Shown in pieces: positions 1 to 8,217 of a DNA stretch of 64,000 bases. Source of the stretch: Streptomyces rhizoryzae (lineage in GTDB: Bacteria > Actinomycetota > Actinomycetes > Streptomycetales > Streptomycetaceae); assembly GCF_023155275.1 (NCBI RefSeq), contig NZ_JALMUV010000020.1, positions 56,590-120,589 on the forward strand. The letters run 5' to 3'. The notes beneath the pieces are model-generated. The model was not told where the DNA came from. It saw only the letters and a program-made list of their open reading frames with translations, and made no database searches. The number at the start of each line of letters is the position of its first letter. Position 1 is the stretch's first letter. A program made the translations under genes and the position numbers.

Positions 1-135
1 GCAGGCGGCGAGGGTGAGCAGGATGCCGGCGAGCAGCGCGGTGCGGTGGCGGCGCCAGACCAGCCACAGGGTGCCGTGCAGCGCGCCGCCGGCCGCGCGG
101 CCGGTACCGGTCTTCGGGGTGGTGGCGGTGCTCAT
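1..135 (-). CDS. ABC transporter permease, N-terminal part (cut by window edge)
   Basis: The reverse strand opens with ATG at 135-133, which overlaps the stop of the upstream ATPase gene as ATGA (132-135), so the two are translationally coupled. The visible 45 codons give a Thr/Gly/Ala-rich cytoplasmic start, then a WRRHR basic patch and the beginning of a hydrophobic segment (LLAGILLTLAA). That layout is typical of the permease partner of a one-ATPase, one-permease ABC exporter. Only the N-terminus is present, so the family is inferred mainly from its position directly after an ATP-binding subunit. Confidence 0.6.
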   Translation of the reverse strand, partial: MSTATTPKTGTGRAAGGALHGTLWLVWRRHRTALLAGILLTLAAC

Positions 136-1088
136 GCCGCAGTCTCCTTCCGGGGCTCGTCCAGCACGAGGGCGGGGGCTCCCGGGGCGCGCATGCAGGC
201 CAGGAGGACCTCCTCCAGGCTCGGCGAGAGGGTGTCCCAGGCGGCGGCCGCCGGGGCGCCGGGGGTGCCGGCCAGCGGCCCGTTCGGCCGGACCAGGGCG
301 CTGAACTGCCGCCCGCTGACCCGCGCCTCGACGACGGTGTGGTGCTCGGTCAGCTCCGGCGGGACCCGGCCGTCGACGGCGAGTCCGGTGACCAGGGTGT
401 GCGCGGGCACCAGCGCGTCGGCCGGGCCGGCCATCCGCAGCCGGCCGTCGGCCAGGACGAGGAGGTGGTCGCACATCTCCTCCACCTCGGACAGCATGTG
501 CGAGGACATCAGGACCGTGGTGCCGTGCTCGGCGGCCTCGGCCATCAGCAGCCCGGACAGCTCGTCCCGGGCCAGCGGGTCCAGGTCGGACATCGGCTCG
601 TCGAGCAGCAGCAGGTCGGGGCGCTTGCCGAAGGCGAGGGCGAACGCGACGCGGGTGCGCTGGCCGCCGGAGAGGGTGCCGACCCGGGCGCTCGGCGCGA
701 TGTTGCCGGAGCGGACGATCCGCTCGGCCAGCGCCTGGTCCCAGCGCGGGTTCAGCTCCCGGCCCAGGCGCAGGGTGTCGGCGACCGTGAAGCGCGGGTA
801 GAGCGGCTTGTCCTGCGCGAGGTAGGCGACGCGGGACAGCACCGCGGGGTCGGAGACCGGCACGCCGCACAGCCGCAGGCTGCCGCTGCTCGGCTGCACG
901 AGCCGGGCCGCGATGCCCAGGAAGGTGCTCTTGCCGGCACCGTTGGGGCCGACCATGGCGCAGACCCGGCCGGCCGGGACGCGGAAGGAGCACTCCTGGA
1001 GCGCCCACCGCCGCCGGTACCGCTTCCACAGGTTGTCCGCCTCGATCGCCCAGGGGCCCGGGGCGGGGCTGGGGTCGTGCACGCTCAA
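132..1088 (-). CDS. ABC transporter ATP-binding protein
   Basis: A 318-residue nucleotide-binding subunit that would power export by the adjoining permease at the inner face of the membrane. The Walker A motif (GPNGAGKST) lies at about residues 48-56, followed by the signature LSGGQRTRVA, Walker B LLLLDEPMSDLD and the H-loop (SSHMLSE). The C-terminal extension of about 100 residues is usual in drug- or lantibiotic-type exporter ATPases (CcmA/YtrB-like). It is the first gene of a leftward operon and is coupled by ATGA to the permease. An imperfect palindrome just upstream (1100-1113) resembles operators of the GntR/YtrA type that often control such operons, but no GntR gene lies within view. 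The substrate is unknown. Confidence 0.9.
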   Translation of the reverse strand: MSVHDPSPAPGPWAIEADNLWKRYRRRWALQECSFRVPAGRVCAMVGPNGAGKSTFLGIAARLVQPSSGSLRLCGVPVSDPAVLSRVAYLAQDKPLYPRFTVADTLRLGRELNPRWDQALAERIVRSGNIAPSARVGTLSGGQRTRVAFALAFGKRPDLLLLDEPMSDLDPLARDELSGLLMAEAAEHGTTVLMSSHMLSEVEEMCDHLLVLADGRLRMAGPADALVPAHTLVTGLAVDGRVPPELTEHHTVVEARVSGRQFSALVRPNGPLAGTPGAPAAAAWDTLSPSLEEVLLACMRAPGAPALVLDEPRKETAA

Positions 1089-1099
1089 TCCCCCCTTTA

Positions 1100-1113
1100 A
1101 CTAGTTCATTAGT
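1100..1113. promoter_or_regulatory. Palindrome upstream of the ABC operon
   Basis: ACTAGTTCATTAGT has 4-bp arms (ACTA/TAGT) around six bases and lies 12 bp upstream of the ATPase start. It sits in an AT-rich island that stands out from the surrounding GC-rich DNA, so it is a plausible promoter or operator. The controlling protein is not identified; a YtrA-type GntR regulator is a guess from operon type. Confidence 0.35.
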
Positions 1114-1183
1114 GGAATGAGTATGGAAGGCGGCCAGGGACCTGTCAAAGCCGGGCCGGCTCCCCGCTGCTCCGCGCGCGCGG

Positions 1184-1669
1184 CTACGCGTCGGTGACCA
1201 GCGGTTTCCCCATGCAGAGGCTGGATTCGTAGCCCCGGTAGTAGCCGAACTTCGGCACCGTCGCGTAGCCGCTGGAGGCGTAGAGCGCGATCGCCTCGGG
1301 CTGCTTGCTGCCGGTCTCCAGCACCATCCGGATGCGGCCGGCGGCCCGCGCGTCCGCCTCCAGCGCGGCCAGGATCCGCCGGGCCAGCCCGCGGCCGCGG
1401 GCGCCGGGCACCACGAACATCCGCTTGATCTCGGCGTCCCCGGGGGCGTACCCCTCGGCGGTGTCCTCCTGGACCCGCCACCCGCCGGTGGCCAGCGGGG
1501 TGCCGTCCTCGTAGGCGATCAGATACAGGCCGTTCGGCGGGACGAACATCTCCGGGTCGAGCGGGGTGGCGTCCCCGTCGCCGCCGTAGCGCCGCGCGTA
1601 CTCCTGCTGGACCTCCCGGTCGAGCCGCACCGCGTCGGGGTGGTCGTACCGGACGGGACGTATCTCCAT
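1184..1669 (-). CDS. GNAT family N-acetyltransferase
   Basis: A 161-residue protein starting with MEIRPVRYDHPDA. The frame stays open further upstream, but only this start gives a normal GNAT N-terminus and leaves room for the divergent exonuclease promoter. The acetyl-CoA binding motif A is clear: KRMFVVPGARGRGLARRIL (V-x5-RGRGLA), followed by the motif B region with LYASSGY. Such enzymes transfer acetyl from acetyl-CoA to an amine. The substrate cannot be predicted. It is a monocistronic gene divergent from exonuclease III. Confidence 0.85.
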   Translation of the reverse strand: MEIRPVRYDHPDAVRLDREVQQEYARRYGGDGDATPLDPEMFVPPNGLYLIAYEDGTPLATGGWRVQEDTAEGYAPGDAEIKRMFVVPGARGRGLARRILAALEADARAAGRIRMVLETGSKQPEAIALYASSGYATVPKFGYYRGYESSLCMGKPLVTDA

Positions 1670-1724
1670 TCCAGGAAGCGTACGGAAGCGCGGGGCCCCG
1701 GGGGAGGGCGGGTAGGGTGCCGGG

Positions 1725-2528
1725 ATGCTCACCGTGACCTCTGTGAATGTGAATGGGCTGCGGGCCGCGGCCAGGAAGGGCTTCGTGCCGTGGCTGGCCG
1801 GGACCGGTGCCGATGTGGTGTGCCTCCAGGAGGTGCGCGCCGAGACGGCGCTGCTGCCGGCGGAGGTGCGGGAGCCGGCCGGCTGGTACGCGGTGCACGC
1901 GCCGGCGGCCGCCAAGGGCCGGGCCGGGGTCTCGCTCTACACGCGGCGGGAGCCGGACGGGGTGCGGACCGGCTTCGGGTCGGCGGAGTTCGACGGCAGC
2001 GGCCGGTACGTCGAGGCGGACCTGCCCGGGGTGACGGTGGCCAGCCTGTACCTGCCCTCCGGTGAGGTCGGCACCGAGCGGCAGGACGAGAAGGAACGGT
2101 TCATGGCGGAGTTCCTGCCGTACCTGGTGGGCCTGCGCGAGCGGGCCGCGGCGGACGGTCGCGAGGTCGTCGTCTGCGGCGACTGGAACATCGCCCACCG
2201 CGAGGCCGACCTGAAGAACTGGAAGGCCAACCAGAAGAAGTCCGGCTTCCTGCCGGAGGAGCGGGCCTGGCTCACCGCCGTCCTCGACGAGGACCGGGGC
2301 GGCTACGTGGACGTCGTCCGGGCCCTGCACCCGGAGGCCGAGGGGCCGTACTCCTGGTGGTCCTACCGCGGGCGGGCCTTCGACAACGACGCCGGCTGGC
2401 GCATCGACTACCACATGGCCACCCCGGGCCTGGCCGCCCGCGCCCTCAAGGCCACGGTCGAGCGCGCGGCCTCCTACGACCAGCGCTGGAGCGACCACGC
2501 GCCGGTGACGGTCACGTACGGGGACTGA
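1725..2528 (+). CDS. xthA: Exodeoxyribonuclease III
   Basis: A 267-residue member of the exonuclease/endonuclease/phosphatase fold that acts in base-excision repair as an AP endonuclease and 3'-5' exonuclease. The N-terminal strand carries the metal-binding Asn (VNVNGLRAA) and the following LQEVRAE supplies the metal-ligand Glu. GDWNIAHREADLKNWK holds the catalytic Asp and Asn, and the C-terminal RIDYHMATPG and SDHAPVTV supply the Asp-His pair. Length is normal for the XthA family. The ATG start is preceded by a purine-rich stretch and the gene stands alone. Confidence 0.95.
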   Translation: MLTVTSVNVNGLRAAARKGFVPWLAGTGADVVCLQEVRAETALLPAEVREPAGWYAVHAPAAAKGRAGVSLYTRREPDGVRTGFGSAEFDGSGRYVEADLPGVTVASLYLPSGEVGTERQDEKERFMAEFLPYLVGLRERAAADGREVVVCGDWNIAHREADLKNWKANQKKSGFLPEERAWLTAVLDEDRGGYVDVVRALHPEAEGPYSWWSYRGRAFDNDAGWRIDYHMATPGLAARALKATVERAASYDQRWSDHAPVTVTYGD

Positions 2529-2594
2529 CGAGCGGCGGCCCCCCTCACCGCCGGGTGAAGGGGGCGTTCGACTGCTCCGGACCGCTGTCCGGGG

Positions 2595-2804
2595 TCAGCG
2601 GGAAAACCCGGCGCCCTTGACGGCCGCGATGAACGTGGCGAAAGAGGCGGCCGGGAACGCGAGGACAGGACCCTCCGGCGTCTTGCTGTCCCGCACCGGG
2701 ACGTTGCCGGTCGCGCGGGCCGAACTGGGCGCCCACTCCAGGCAGTTCCCGCCCTCCGGGCTGCTGTAGCTGCTCTTGACCCACTGGGTCGGACCAATGA
2801 TCAC
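2595..2804 (-). CDS. DUF397 domain protein
   Basis: A 69-residue protein with the usual DUF397 pattern: an N-terminal WVKSSYSSPEGGNCLEWA and a later VRDSKTPEGPVLAF. The gene overlaps the upstream helix-turn-helix gene by ATGA (2801-2804). Such pairs are found in many copies in Streptomyces genomes, where the small protein is thought to antagonise or accompany the DNA-binding partner, in the style of the BldB/WhiJ-associated pairs. The particular developmental or regulatory target of this pair cannot be read from the sequence. Confidence 0.9.
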   Translation of the reverse strand: MIIGPTQWVKSSYSSPEGGNCLEWAPSSARATGNVPVRDSKTPEGPVLAFPAASFATFIAAVKGAGFSR

Positions 2805-3643
2805 GACAGCGACTCCATCTGCTCTTCGATCATGCGGGCGCTCTCCCGCGTGGAAAGCGCCTCGCTGGTCAGTTCATCGTAGGTCCGGAGGGCGGCCAGT
2901 ACGTGATCGTCTTCATTGATGATGTTGGCAGTCTTGTAGGTTTCGACGCATACCGAGACAGCGTGGTTCGGAGACGTGATCAGCGAGACCGGCCAGTCGA
3001 TGAAGAGGCTTCCAGGGGCGTCCAGCGGAAGCACCTGGATTCGGACGGTTGGGCGTTTGCCTGCCTCCACGAGGACCTTGAGCTGGCGCCGCATGACGTC
3101 CGGAGGGCAGAAGCGCCGACGCAACACGGACTCGCACAGCACCACGCACACGTCCGGAGGGGTATCGCCGGCCAGGAGCGTCTGCCGGTGGAGTCGGTTG
3201 TTCACGTCCCGCGTGATCTCCTGCTCGCTGGCACGCGGCGCCCCGGCCGCAAGGAGGTGCCTCGCGTAATCGGCGGTCTGGAAGAGCCCCGGCACGATCG
3301 TGGGCGACCACTCCCGAATCGCGACGGCGGACCGCTCCAGCGCCATGCGCTGCCGGAACAGCGACGGGAACGAACGGGCCACGATCTCTTCGTGGAGCCG
3401 CTTGAACTTCCCGTCCGTACCGAAGACTTCGTCGAACTTCGCCGGAAACTCCGGGGGGATGGGCCCCTTGCACGTCTCCACTCGGCTGATGGTCGACTTC
3501 GACGTCCGCAGCAGCCGGGCCAGCGCCTCCTGGCTCAGCGGTCTGGGGTCATGGAGCTCCCGGGCGCTCCTCAGTTCTTCGGCGAACTCCCGCCGCGCGT
3601 CCGTGACCTCGGCGTCTTGTCCACTGTCCAGGCCGTCGCCCAT
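2801..3643 (-). CDS. Helix-turn-helix regulator with DUF5753 sensor-like domain
   Basis: A 280-residue protein with an N-terminal XRE-type helix-turn-helix at about residues 35-65 (LSQEALARLLRTSKSTISRVE). A C-terminal region with the GLFQTADYAR motif is the hallmark of the DUF5753 domain found in Streptomyces WhiJ-like regulators. It is coupled by a 4-bp overlap to a DUF397 gene, the standard partner. The upstream intergenic segment ends at the inverted repeat of the insertion sequence, so the IS may have landed in or near this gene's promoter. Confidence 0.9.
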   Translation of the reverse strand: MGDGLDSGQDAEVTDARREFAEELRSARELHDPRPLSQEALARLLRTSKSTISRVETCKGPIPPEFPAKFDEVFGTDGKFKRLHEEIVARSFPSLFRQRMALERSAVAIREWSPTIVPGLFQTADYARHLLAAGAPRASEQEITRDVNNRLHRQTLLAGDTPPDVCVVLCESVLRRRFCPPDVMRRQLKVLVEAGKRPTVRIQVLPLDAPGSLFIDWPVSLITSPNHAVSVCVETYKTANIINEDDHVLAALRTYDELTSEALSTRESARMIEEQMESLS

Positions 3644-3727
3644 CTCCGCCCCCTGACCGTATGGCCGGTCCAGTGCTCCGGATACTCACGTTCTCGGAGG
3701 TCGCGGCGGTTGGCATATGCCGAACCG

Positions 3728-3750
3728 CCTAGATGAGTGAGTCCGATGTT
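3728..3750. repeat. IS left terminal inverted repeat
   Basis: A 23-bp end, identical in reverse complement to 4681-4703. The first mismatches occur immediately on both sides, which defines the repeat length. Confidence 0.9.
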
Positions 3751-3794
3751 TGTGCTGGCCGCGACCATGGCGAAGGGCGCCCGTTGGCTCGTGT

Positions 3795-4679
3795 GTGACT
3801 ACCAGCCTGGACGCCCTTCTGGCGGCACTGTACGTGTTCATCGACGACCATGTGGCCCCTCGTCGCCGGATCGGGCGACCCCCGAAACTGACGGACGCCG
3901 AACTCCTGTGCCTGGCCGTCGCCCAGGTCCTGCTCGGCTTCCCCTCGGCCCGGCACTGGATCCGCTTCGCCCACGCCCGCCTGGGACACCTCTTCCGCTA
4001 CCTGCCCCAGCAATCCGCCTACAACAAACGCCTCAACGCCGCCGGACCACTGATCAGCCACGTGATCGAGGCCTTGGCCCGGCAGGTGCCGACCTGGCAC
4101 GACGACCTCCGGCTGATCGACTCAACCCCGCTGCCCTGCGCCGCCTCCCGCGAGACCGCCAAACGCTCCTACCTGGCCGGGCACGCCGGCTACGGCTACT
4201 GCCGCAGCCACTCCCGCTTCTTCTGGGGACTGCGGCTCTACCTGGTCACCACCGCCGAGGGCATGCCCGTCACCTGGTGCCTGGCCAATCCCAAGATCGG
4301 CGAACGAGAGGTGATGATCGCCCTGCTGGAACGCGATCATCACCTCGTCCGCGAAGGCCAGGTGATCCTGGCGGACAAGGGCTTTGCCGGGCGGGAGTTC
4401 GAGGCGTTCCTCACCGAGCGCCTGGGCGTCCACCTGGTGCGGCCGGACCGCAAGGACGAGCCTGTCCGGCACGGCCGTCTCGCCCGGGTCCGTCAGTGGA
4501 TCGAGGCTGTATTCGCCACGCTCAAGGGCCAGCTTGGTCTGGAACAACACGGCGGCAGAACCCTGCCGGGAGTGTGCGCCCGCACCGGCCAACGACTCCT
4601 CGCCCTGGCAGCCTGCATCTGGCACAACTGGACCACCGGCGCCAAGACCAAACGATCCCTGACCGCCTACGACCACTAA
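3795..4679 (+). CDS. IS982 family transposase
   Basis: A 294-residue DDE-type transposase. I chose the GTG at 3795 because it gives the usual family N-terminus (TTSLDALLAALYVFIDD); the frame is open to 3750 but that part is not conserved. The acidic residues are visible in LRLIDSTPLPC, LADKGFAG and RQWIEAVFATLKGQLGLEQHGGRT, the last being the typical C-terminal signature of this family. The gene fills the space between the inverted repeats and has no frameshift, so it is probably functional. Confidence 0.92.
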   Translation: MTTSLDALLAALYVFIDDHVAPRRRIGRPPKLTDAELLCLAVAQVLLGFPSARHWIRFAHARLGHLFRYLPQQSAYNKRLNAAGPLISHVIEALARQVPTWHDDLRLIDSTPLPCAASRETAKRSYLAGHAGYGYCRSHSRFFWGLRLYLVTTAEGMPVTWCLANPKIGEREVMIALLERDHHLVREGQVILADKGFAGREFEAFLTERLGVHLVRPDRKDEPVRHGRLARVRQWIEAVFATLKGQLGLEQHGGRTLPGVCARTGQRLLALAACIWHNWTTGAKTKRSLTAYDH

Positions 4680-4680
4680 G

Positions 4681-4703
4681 AACATCGGACTCACTCATCT
4701 AGG
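4681..4703. repeat. IS right terminal inverted repeat
   Basis: The exact reverse complement of 3728-3750, beginning two bases after the transposase stop codon. Confidence 0.9.
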
Positions 4704-4774
4704 GGCGACGGACGCGGAGTAGGCCCCGGCCCCGGAGGGCCGCGCGGCGCGGTGCGCCCGTCGCCCGCCGCCGG

Positions 4775-6001
4775 TCAGCGCCGGCGTGCCGCACGGGCCG
4801 TGTCGAGCAGCAGGTCCGCGGCCACCGCCGCGCCGTCGGTGCGGATCGTGCCCGCCACGGCCCTGGCCCGGGCCGCGGTCTTTGGCGCCAGGGCCGTGGC
4901 GAGCGCGGCCGAGAGGGAACCGGCGGTCGGCGTCGCGCCGTCGTGGGCCGCGCCGATGCCCAACGCGGCGACCTGCGCGGCCCAGCGCGGCTGGTCCACG
5001 ATGTGCGGCACCACCACCTGGGGCGCGCCGGCCAGGGCGGCGGTCGTCGTGGTGCCGGCACCGCCGTGGTGCACCACGGCGGCCACCCGGCCGAACAGCG
5101 CCCGGTGGTTGACCTCACCGACGACGAAGCAGTCGTCCCGGTCGTCGGTCCGGGCCAGGCCGGCCCAGCCGCTGGCGAGCACGACGCGGCGGCCGTGCGC
5201 CCGGACCGCCTCGACGGCCACCTTGGCCAGCTCGGCCGAGGTGTGCAGGGCCATGCTGCCGAAGCCCACGTACACCGGTGGCGCGCCGGCCGCCAGGAAC
5301 GCCGCCAGGTCGTCCGGCAGCGGGCGGTCGTCGGGCAGGAGCCACGCGCCGGTCTGCACGAGGTCGAGTTCCGTCAGGTCCTGCCACGGGCCCAGGACCG
5401 GGTCCGCCGCCAGCCACGGCCGGTCGGTGAGGACGTGGTCGCGGACGTTGTCCACCGGCGGCAGGCCGAGCGCCGTGCGGTGGCGGTTGAGCGCCTCGCC
5501 GTACAACGCGTTCACGCGCTGGGCGTCCTGCTCCCACAGCACCTTCGGGTCGGTCTCCTCCTCCGGGGACGGGGTGCCCGGCCGTCGCCCCGGCCGGAAG
5601 TGCCGGGAGGGCAGTCCGAACGGATGGAAGCACGCGAAGACGTAGGGAATGCCCAGTTTCTCGGCGACCGAACGGGCCCCGGCCGGCATCAGGCCGGTCG
5701 CCAGCAGCGCGTCGCCGCCCTCCGCCGCGGCGCTGAGCGTCTCGAACCGTGCGGCGACCAGCTCGGGCGCGAGCCGGAACGCGTCCCGGGCCGTCGGCGG
5801 CCGTTCACCGGTCACCACCGAACGCACCGACGGGCCGAGCGGCACCGGTTCCGCGCCGGCACGCGCCAGCAGCGCCGTGAACTCCTCGTCCGGCGGGACG
5901 CACACCCGCACCTCCGCGCCGCGTTCGCGCAACCGCACCGCGAGCGCCGCCAGCGGTTGGACATCCCCCCGCGATCCCCACGACGACAACACCACACGCA
6001 T
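4775..6001 (-). CDS. GT1 family glycosyltransferase (EryCIII/MGT-like)
   Basis: A 408-residue nucleotide-sugar-dependent glycosyltransferase of the GT-B fold. The N-terminal domain opens with SSWGSRGDVQPL, typical of vancomycin- and macrolide-type glycosyltransferases. The C-terminal donor-binding region has YVGFGSMA and the HHGGAGTTTTA motif followed by VVVPHIVDQPRWA. Such enzymes glycosylate small lipophilic molecules, either for biosynthesis or for detoxification. No sugar-biosynthesis or aglycone genes are adjacent, so a resistance or detoxification role is as likely as a biosynthetic one. A strong Shine-Dalgarno (AAGGGGGA) precedes the ATG. Confidence 0.9.
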   Translation of the reverse strand: MRVVLSSWGSRGDVQPLAALAVRLRERGAEVRVCVPPDEEFTALLARAGAEPVPLGPSVRSVVTGERPPTARDAFRLAPELVAARFETLSAAAEGGDALLATGLMPAGARSVAEKLGIPYVFACFHPFGLPSRHFRPGRRPGTPSPEEETDPKVLWEQDAQRVNALYGEALNRHRTALGLPPVDNVRDHVLTDRPWLAADPVLGPWQDLTELDLVQTGAWLLPDDRPLPDDLAAFLAAGAPPVYVGFGSMALHTSAELAKVAVEAVRAHGRRVVLASGWAGLARTDDRDDCFVVGEVNHRALFGRVAAVVHHGGAGTTTTAALAGAPQVVVPHIVDQPRWAAQVAALGIGAAHDGATPTAGSLSAALATALAPKTAARARAVAGTIRTDGAAVAADLLLDTARAARRR

Positions 6002-6212
6002 AGCGCAGATCCCCCTTGAGCTCTCAGGTCCCGGTCAAGGCCGCCCATCCTGCGGCACGACCGGGGCCTTGCCGCAAGCCCCCCTGTGCGCTATATCTTG
6101 AAAGTGGCAAGGGGTGTGCGCTCCTTGCCTTTGCTGTGTCCGGGGCGGGGTCCTGGAAGCTCGGGGCGCCTGGATGCCTGGGTGCTGTTCGGTGGGTGCC
6201 TGGGTGCCTGGT

Positions 6213-7418
6213 TCAGCGCGTCGCCTCGCCGGGGCGGTCCGGGGGCGGGGCGGGCGGCCGCCAGTCGAGGACCGGGGCGAGGGAGCCCAGCAGGTGCCTG
6301 GCCGGGATCAGGCGCAGGACGCGGTCCCGCACCGCCCGCCCCGGTTCCCAGGCACACTGCGCGACGGCGCCGATGCGGCGGGACCGCCGGGCGATCAGCT
6401 GCGTCCGCGGGCGGCGCACCCGGTCGTACGCGGCCAGCGCCTCGGGTACCGAAGCGCGGGTCCGGGGGTCCAGCAGCGTGGCCAGCGTGACGGCGTCCTC
6501 CAGTGCCTGGTTGGCGCCCTGCCCCAGGTCGGGGGTCATGGCGTGCGCGGCGTCGCCGAGCAGTGCGACCCGGCCGGTGGCGTACGACGGCAGCGGCGGC
6601 AGTTCGTAGACGTCGTGGCGCAGCACCGCCTCTTCGGTGGCGGCCGCCAGCAGAGCCGGGATCGGGTCGTGCCAGTGCCCGAACCGCCGCCGCAGCTCGG
6701 CGAGTTCACCGTCCGGGCCGCGCTGCCCGGCGGGTGCGTTCGCCACCCCGAACAGGTAGGTGCGGCCGTCCGGGAGCGGGGCGATGCCGATGCGTTCGCC
6801 GCGGCCCCAGGTCTCGCCGCCGGCCGTGAGCGGGCCGTAGCGGGCCACCAGCCGCCAGGCGGTGTACCCGGCGTAGCGGGGTTCGGGAGCCTGCGGCCAG
6901 AGCGCCCGGCGCACGCTGCTGTGGATGCCGTCCGCGCCCACCAGCAGGTCGGCCTCCAGGACGCCGCTGCCGTGCCCGACGCGCACCCGCGCCCCGCCGG
7001 TCTCCACGGCCGTCACCGCGCTCCCGGTGCACAGCGCGTCCGCGGGCAGGGCGCGGCGCAGGATGTCCAGCAGGTCCGCGCGGTGGATCAGCGCCACCGG
7101 GCCGTACCGGCGCGCCAGTTCGGCGGTGTCGGTGCGCGACAGCCAGCGCCCTGAGACGTCGCGGAAACCGGCCTCGGCCTCGGCCAGTGCCTGCGCGCGC
7201 ACCGCCGCCCCCACGCCCAGCGCCTCCAGGGCGCGCACGCCGTTGGGCCACAGCGACAGGCCGGCCCCGACCTCCCCGAACCGTGCGGCCCGCTCCAGCA
7301 CCCGCACCCGCCAGCCGCGCCCGGCCAGGGCCAGGGCGGCCGCCAGCCCGCCGATACCGCCACCGGCCACGATCGCGGTGCGCCCGCCCGAACCCCGGTC
7401 CGGCGTCTCGTCGTTCAT
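6213..7418 (-). CDS. FAD-dependent monooxygenase (group A, PHBH-like)
   Basis: A 401-residue flavoprotein. The ATG at 7418 was chosen over an upstream GTG because GGAGGAG sits five bases before it. The Rossmann motif GGGIGG lies near residues 19-24, the arginine-containing second motif is present, and the FAD ribityl-binding GDAAHAMTPDLGQGANQALEDA region is well conserved. The family uses NAD(P)H and O2 to hydroxylate small, often aromatic substrates. The gene is divergent from a TetR regulator, and one of the two matching operators lies 24-39 bp upstream of the start, so it is almost certainly that regulator's target. Confidence 0.92.
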   Translation of the reverse strand: MNDETPDRGSGGRTAIVAGGGIGGLAAALALAGRGWRVRVLERAARFGEVGAGLSLWPNGVRALEALGVGAAVRAQALAEAEAGFRDVSGRWLSRTDTAELARRYGPVALIHRADLLDILRRALPADALCTGSAVTAVETGGARVRVGHGSGVLEADLLVGADGIHSSVRRALWPQAPEPRYAGYTAWRLVARYGPLTAGGETWGRGERIGIAPLPDGRTYLFGVANAPAGQRGPDGELAELRRRFGHWHDPIPALLAAATEEAVLRHDVYELPPLPSYATGRVALLGDAAHAMTPDLGQGANQALEDAVTLATLLDPRTRASVPEALAAYDRVRRPRTQLIARRSRRIGAVAQCAWEPGRAVRDRVLRLIPARHLLGSLAPVLDWRPPAPPPDRPGEATR

Positions 7419-7441
7419 CGGCACTCCTCCCGTAAGCGACC

Positions 7442-7457
7442 CTCTACGGCTGTAGAG
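7442..7457. promoter_or_regulatory. TetR operator, proximal to the monooxygenase
   Basis: A perfect 6-bp inverted repeat CTCTAC-N4-GTAGAG. A second copy with the same arms and spacer length lies at 7477-7492, and the centres are 35 bp apart. The position in the short divergent region between a TetR gene and a flavin monooxygenase gene fits repression of both promoters. Confidence 0.75.
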
Positions 7458-7476
7458 GGGTGCGTGACGGGCGGTA

Positions 7477-7492
7477 CTCTACACTTGTAGAG
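7477..7492. promoter_or_regulatory. TetR operator, proximal to the regulator
   Basis: A second CTCTAC-N4-GTAGAG palindrome with identical arms to 7442-7457. It lies 66 bp upstream of the tetR start, consistent with autoregulation. Confidence 0.75.
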
Positions 7493-7558
7493 GTGGTGGG
7501 GTGGAACGGCCCCGGAGCGGGCAGCGGTGCGGGGCAACGGACAGGCTGGGAGCGGGAG

Positions 7559-8149
7559 ATGACGGACAGTACGGCACGGCGGCGGCAGGTGGCGGACGCC
7601 GCGATCGCGACGCTGGCGCGGGAGGGGATGCGCGGTCTGACCCATCGCGCGGTGGACCGGGCCGCGGACCTGCCGCAGGGGTCCTGCTCGTACTACTTCC
7701 GCACCCGGCAGGCCCTGCTCCAGGCGGCGGTCGAGCGCCTGGTCGAGGTGGACACCGCCGACCTGGCCGGGCACCCCGCGCTCCTGGGGCACGGCGGGGG
7801 CCCGGCGGAGCTGGCCGCGGCCGCCGCCGACCTCGTCCGGTACTGGACGACCTCGGCCGGCGACCGGATGCGGGCCCGCTACGAACTCATGCTGGAGGCC
7901 GGCCGCCGCCCCGAACTCCGCACCGCCCTGGACCGGGCCCGCGCCCACTACCACCGCCTGGCGGAGCAGGCCCTCGCCGCCGCCGGCGCCACCGAACCGG
8001 CCGGCCAGGCCCAGGTGTTCATCGCCTTCCTGGACGGCCTGGTCTTCCGTCATCTGACCGGCGCCGACCCGCAATCCGGGCCGCCCGCCGCGCTCGACGA
8101 CGCCCTGCACGGCCTGCTGCGCGGCTTCGCCGCCCGCCGCCCCGGCTGA
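7559..8149 (+). CDS. TetR family transcriptional regulator
   Basis: A 196-residue repressor starting MTDSTARRRQVADAA, chosen because GGGAG precedes this ATG. The DNA-binding helix-turn-helix occupies about residues 25-50 (MRGLTHRAVDRAADLPQGSCSYYFRTRQALL), which is the standard TetR_N form. The C-terminal ligand-binding half is variable, as expected. It lies divergent to the FAD monooxygenase with two matching palindromes between them, which points to local control induced by the monooxygenase substrate or a similar small molecule. Confidence 0.92.
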   Translation: MTDSTARRRQVADAAIATLAREGMRGLTHRAVDRAADLPQGSCSYYFRTRQALLQAAVERLVEVDTADLAGHPALLGHGGGPAELAAAAADLVRYWTTSAGDRMRARYELMLEAGRRPELRTALDRARAHYHRLAEQALAAAGATEPAGQAQVFIAFLDGLVFRHLTGADPQSGPPAALDDALHGLLRGFAARRPG

Positions 8150-8217
8150 CCGCCGCACCCGCCCCGCGCGGCGAAACCCGCTCGACCGGGGGCCGCGCGG
8201 CGGGAGATCCTGCGGGT

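Larger units (their letters stand above)
3728..4703 (+). mobile_element. IS982-type insertion sequence, complete
   Basis: A 976-bp element bounded by perfect 23-bp inverted repeats (3728-3750 and 4681-4703, outer sequence CCTAGATGAGTGAGTCCGAT) around one intact transposase gene. The flanks show no clear target-site duplication. That means either that my boundaries are off by a few bases, or that the site has changed since insertion. The identical ends and open transposase frame suggest it is recent and possibly active. Confidence 0.88.

Noticed and set aside
7559..8149. The TetR regulator as a gamma-butyrolactone receptor for the AfsA-like gene
   Set aside because: It is short, has its own operators beside a monooxygenase gene, and lies 15 kb from the AfsA-like gene with no matching site there.
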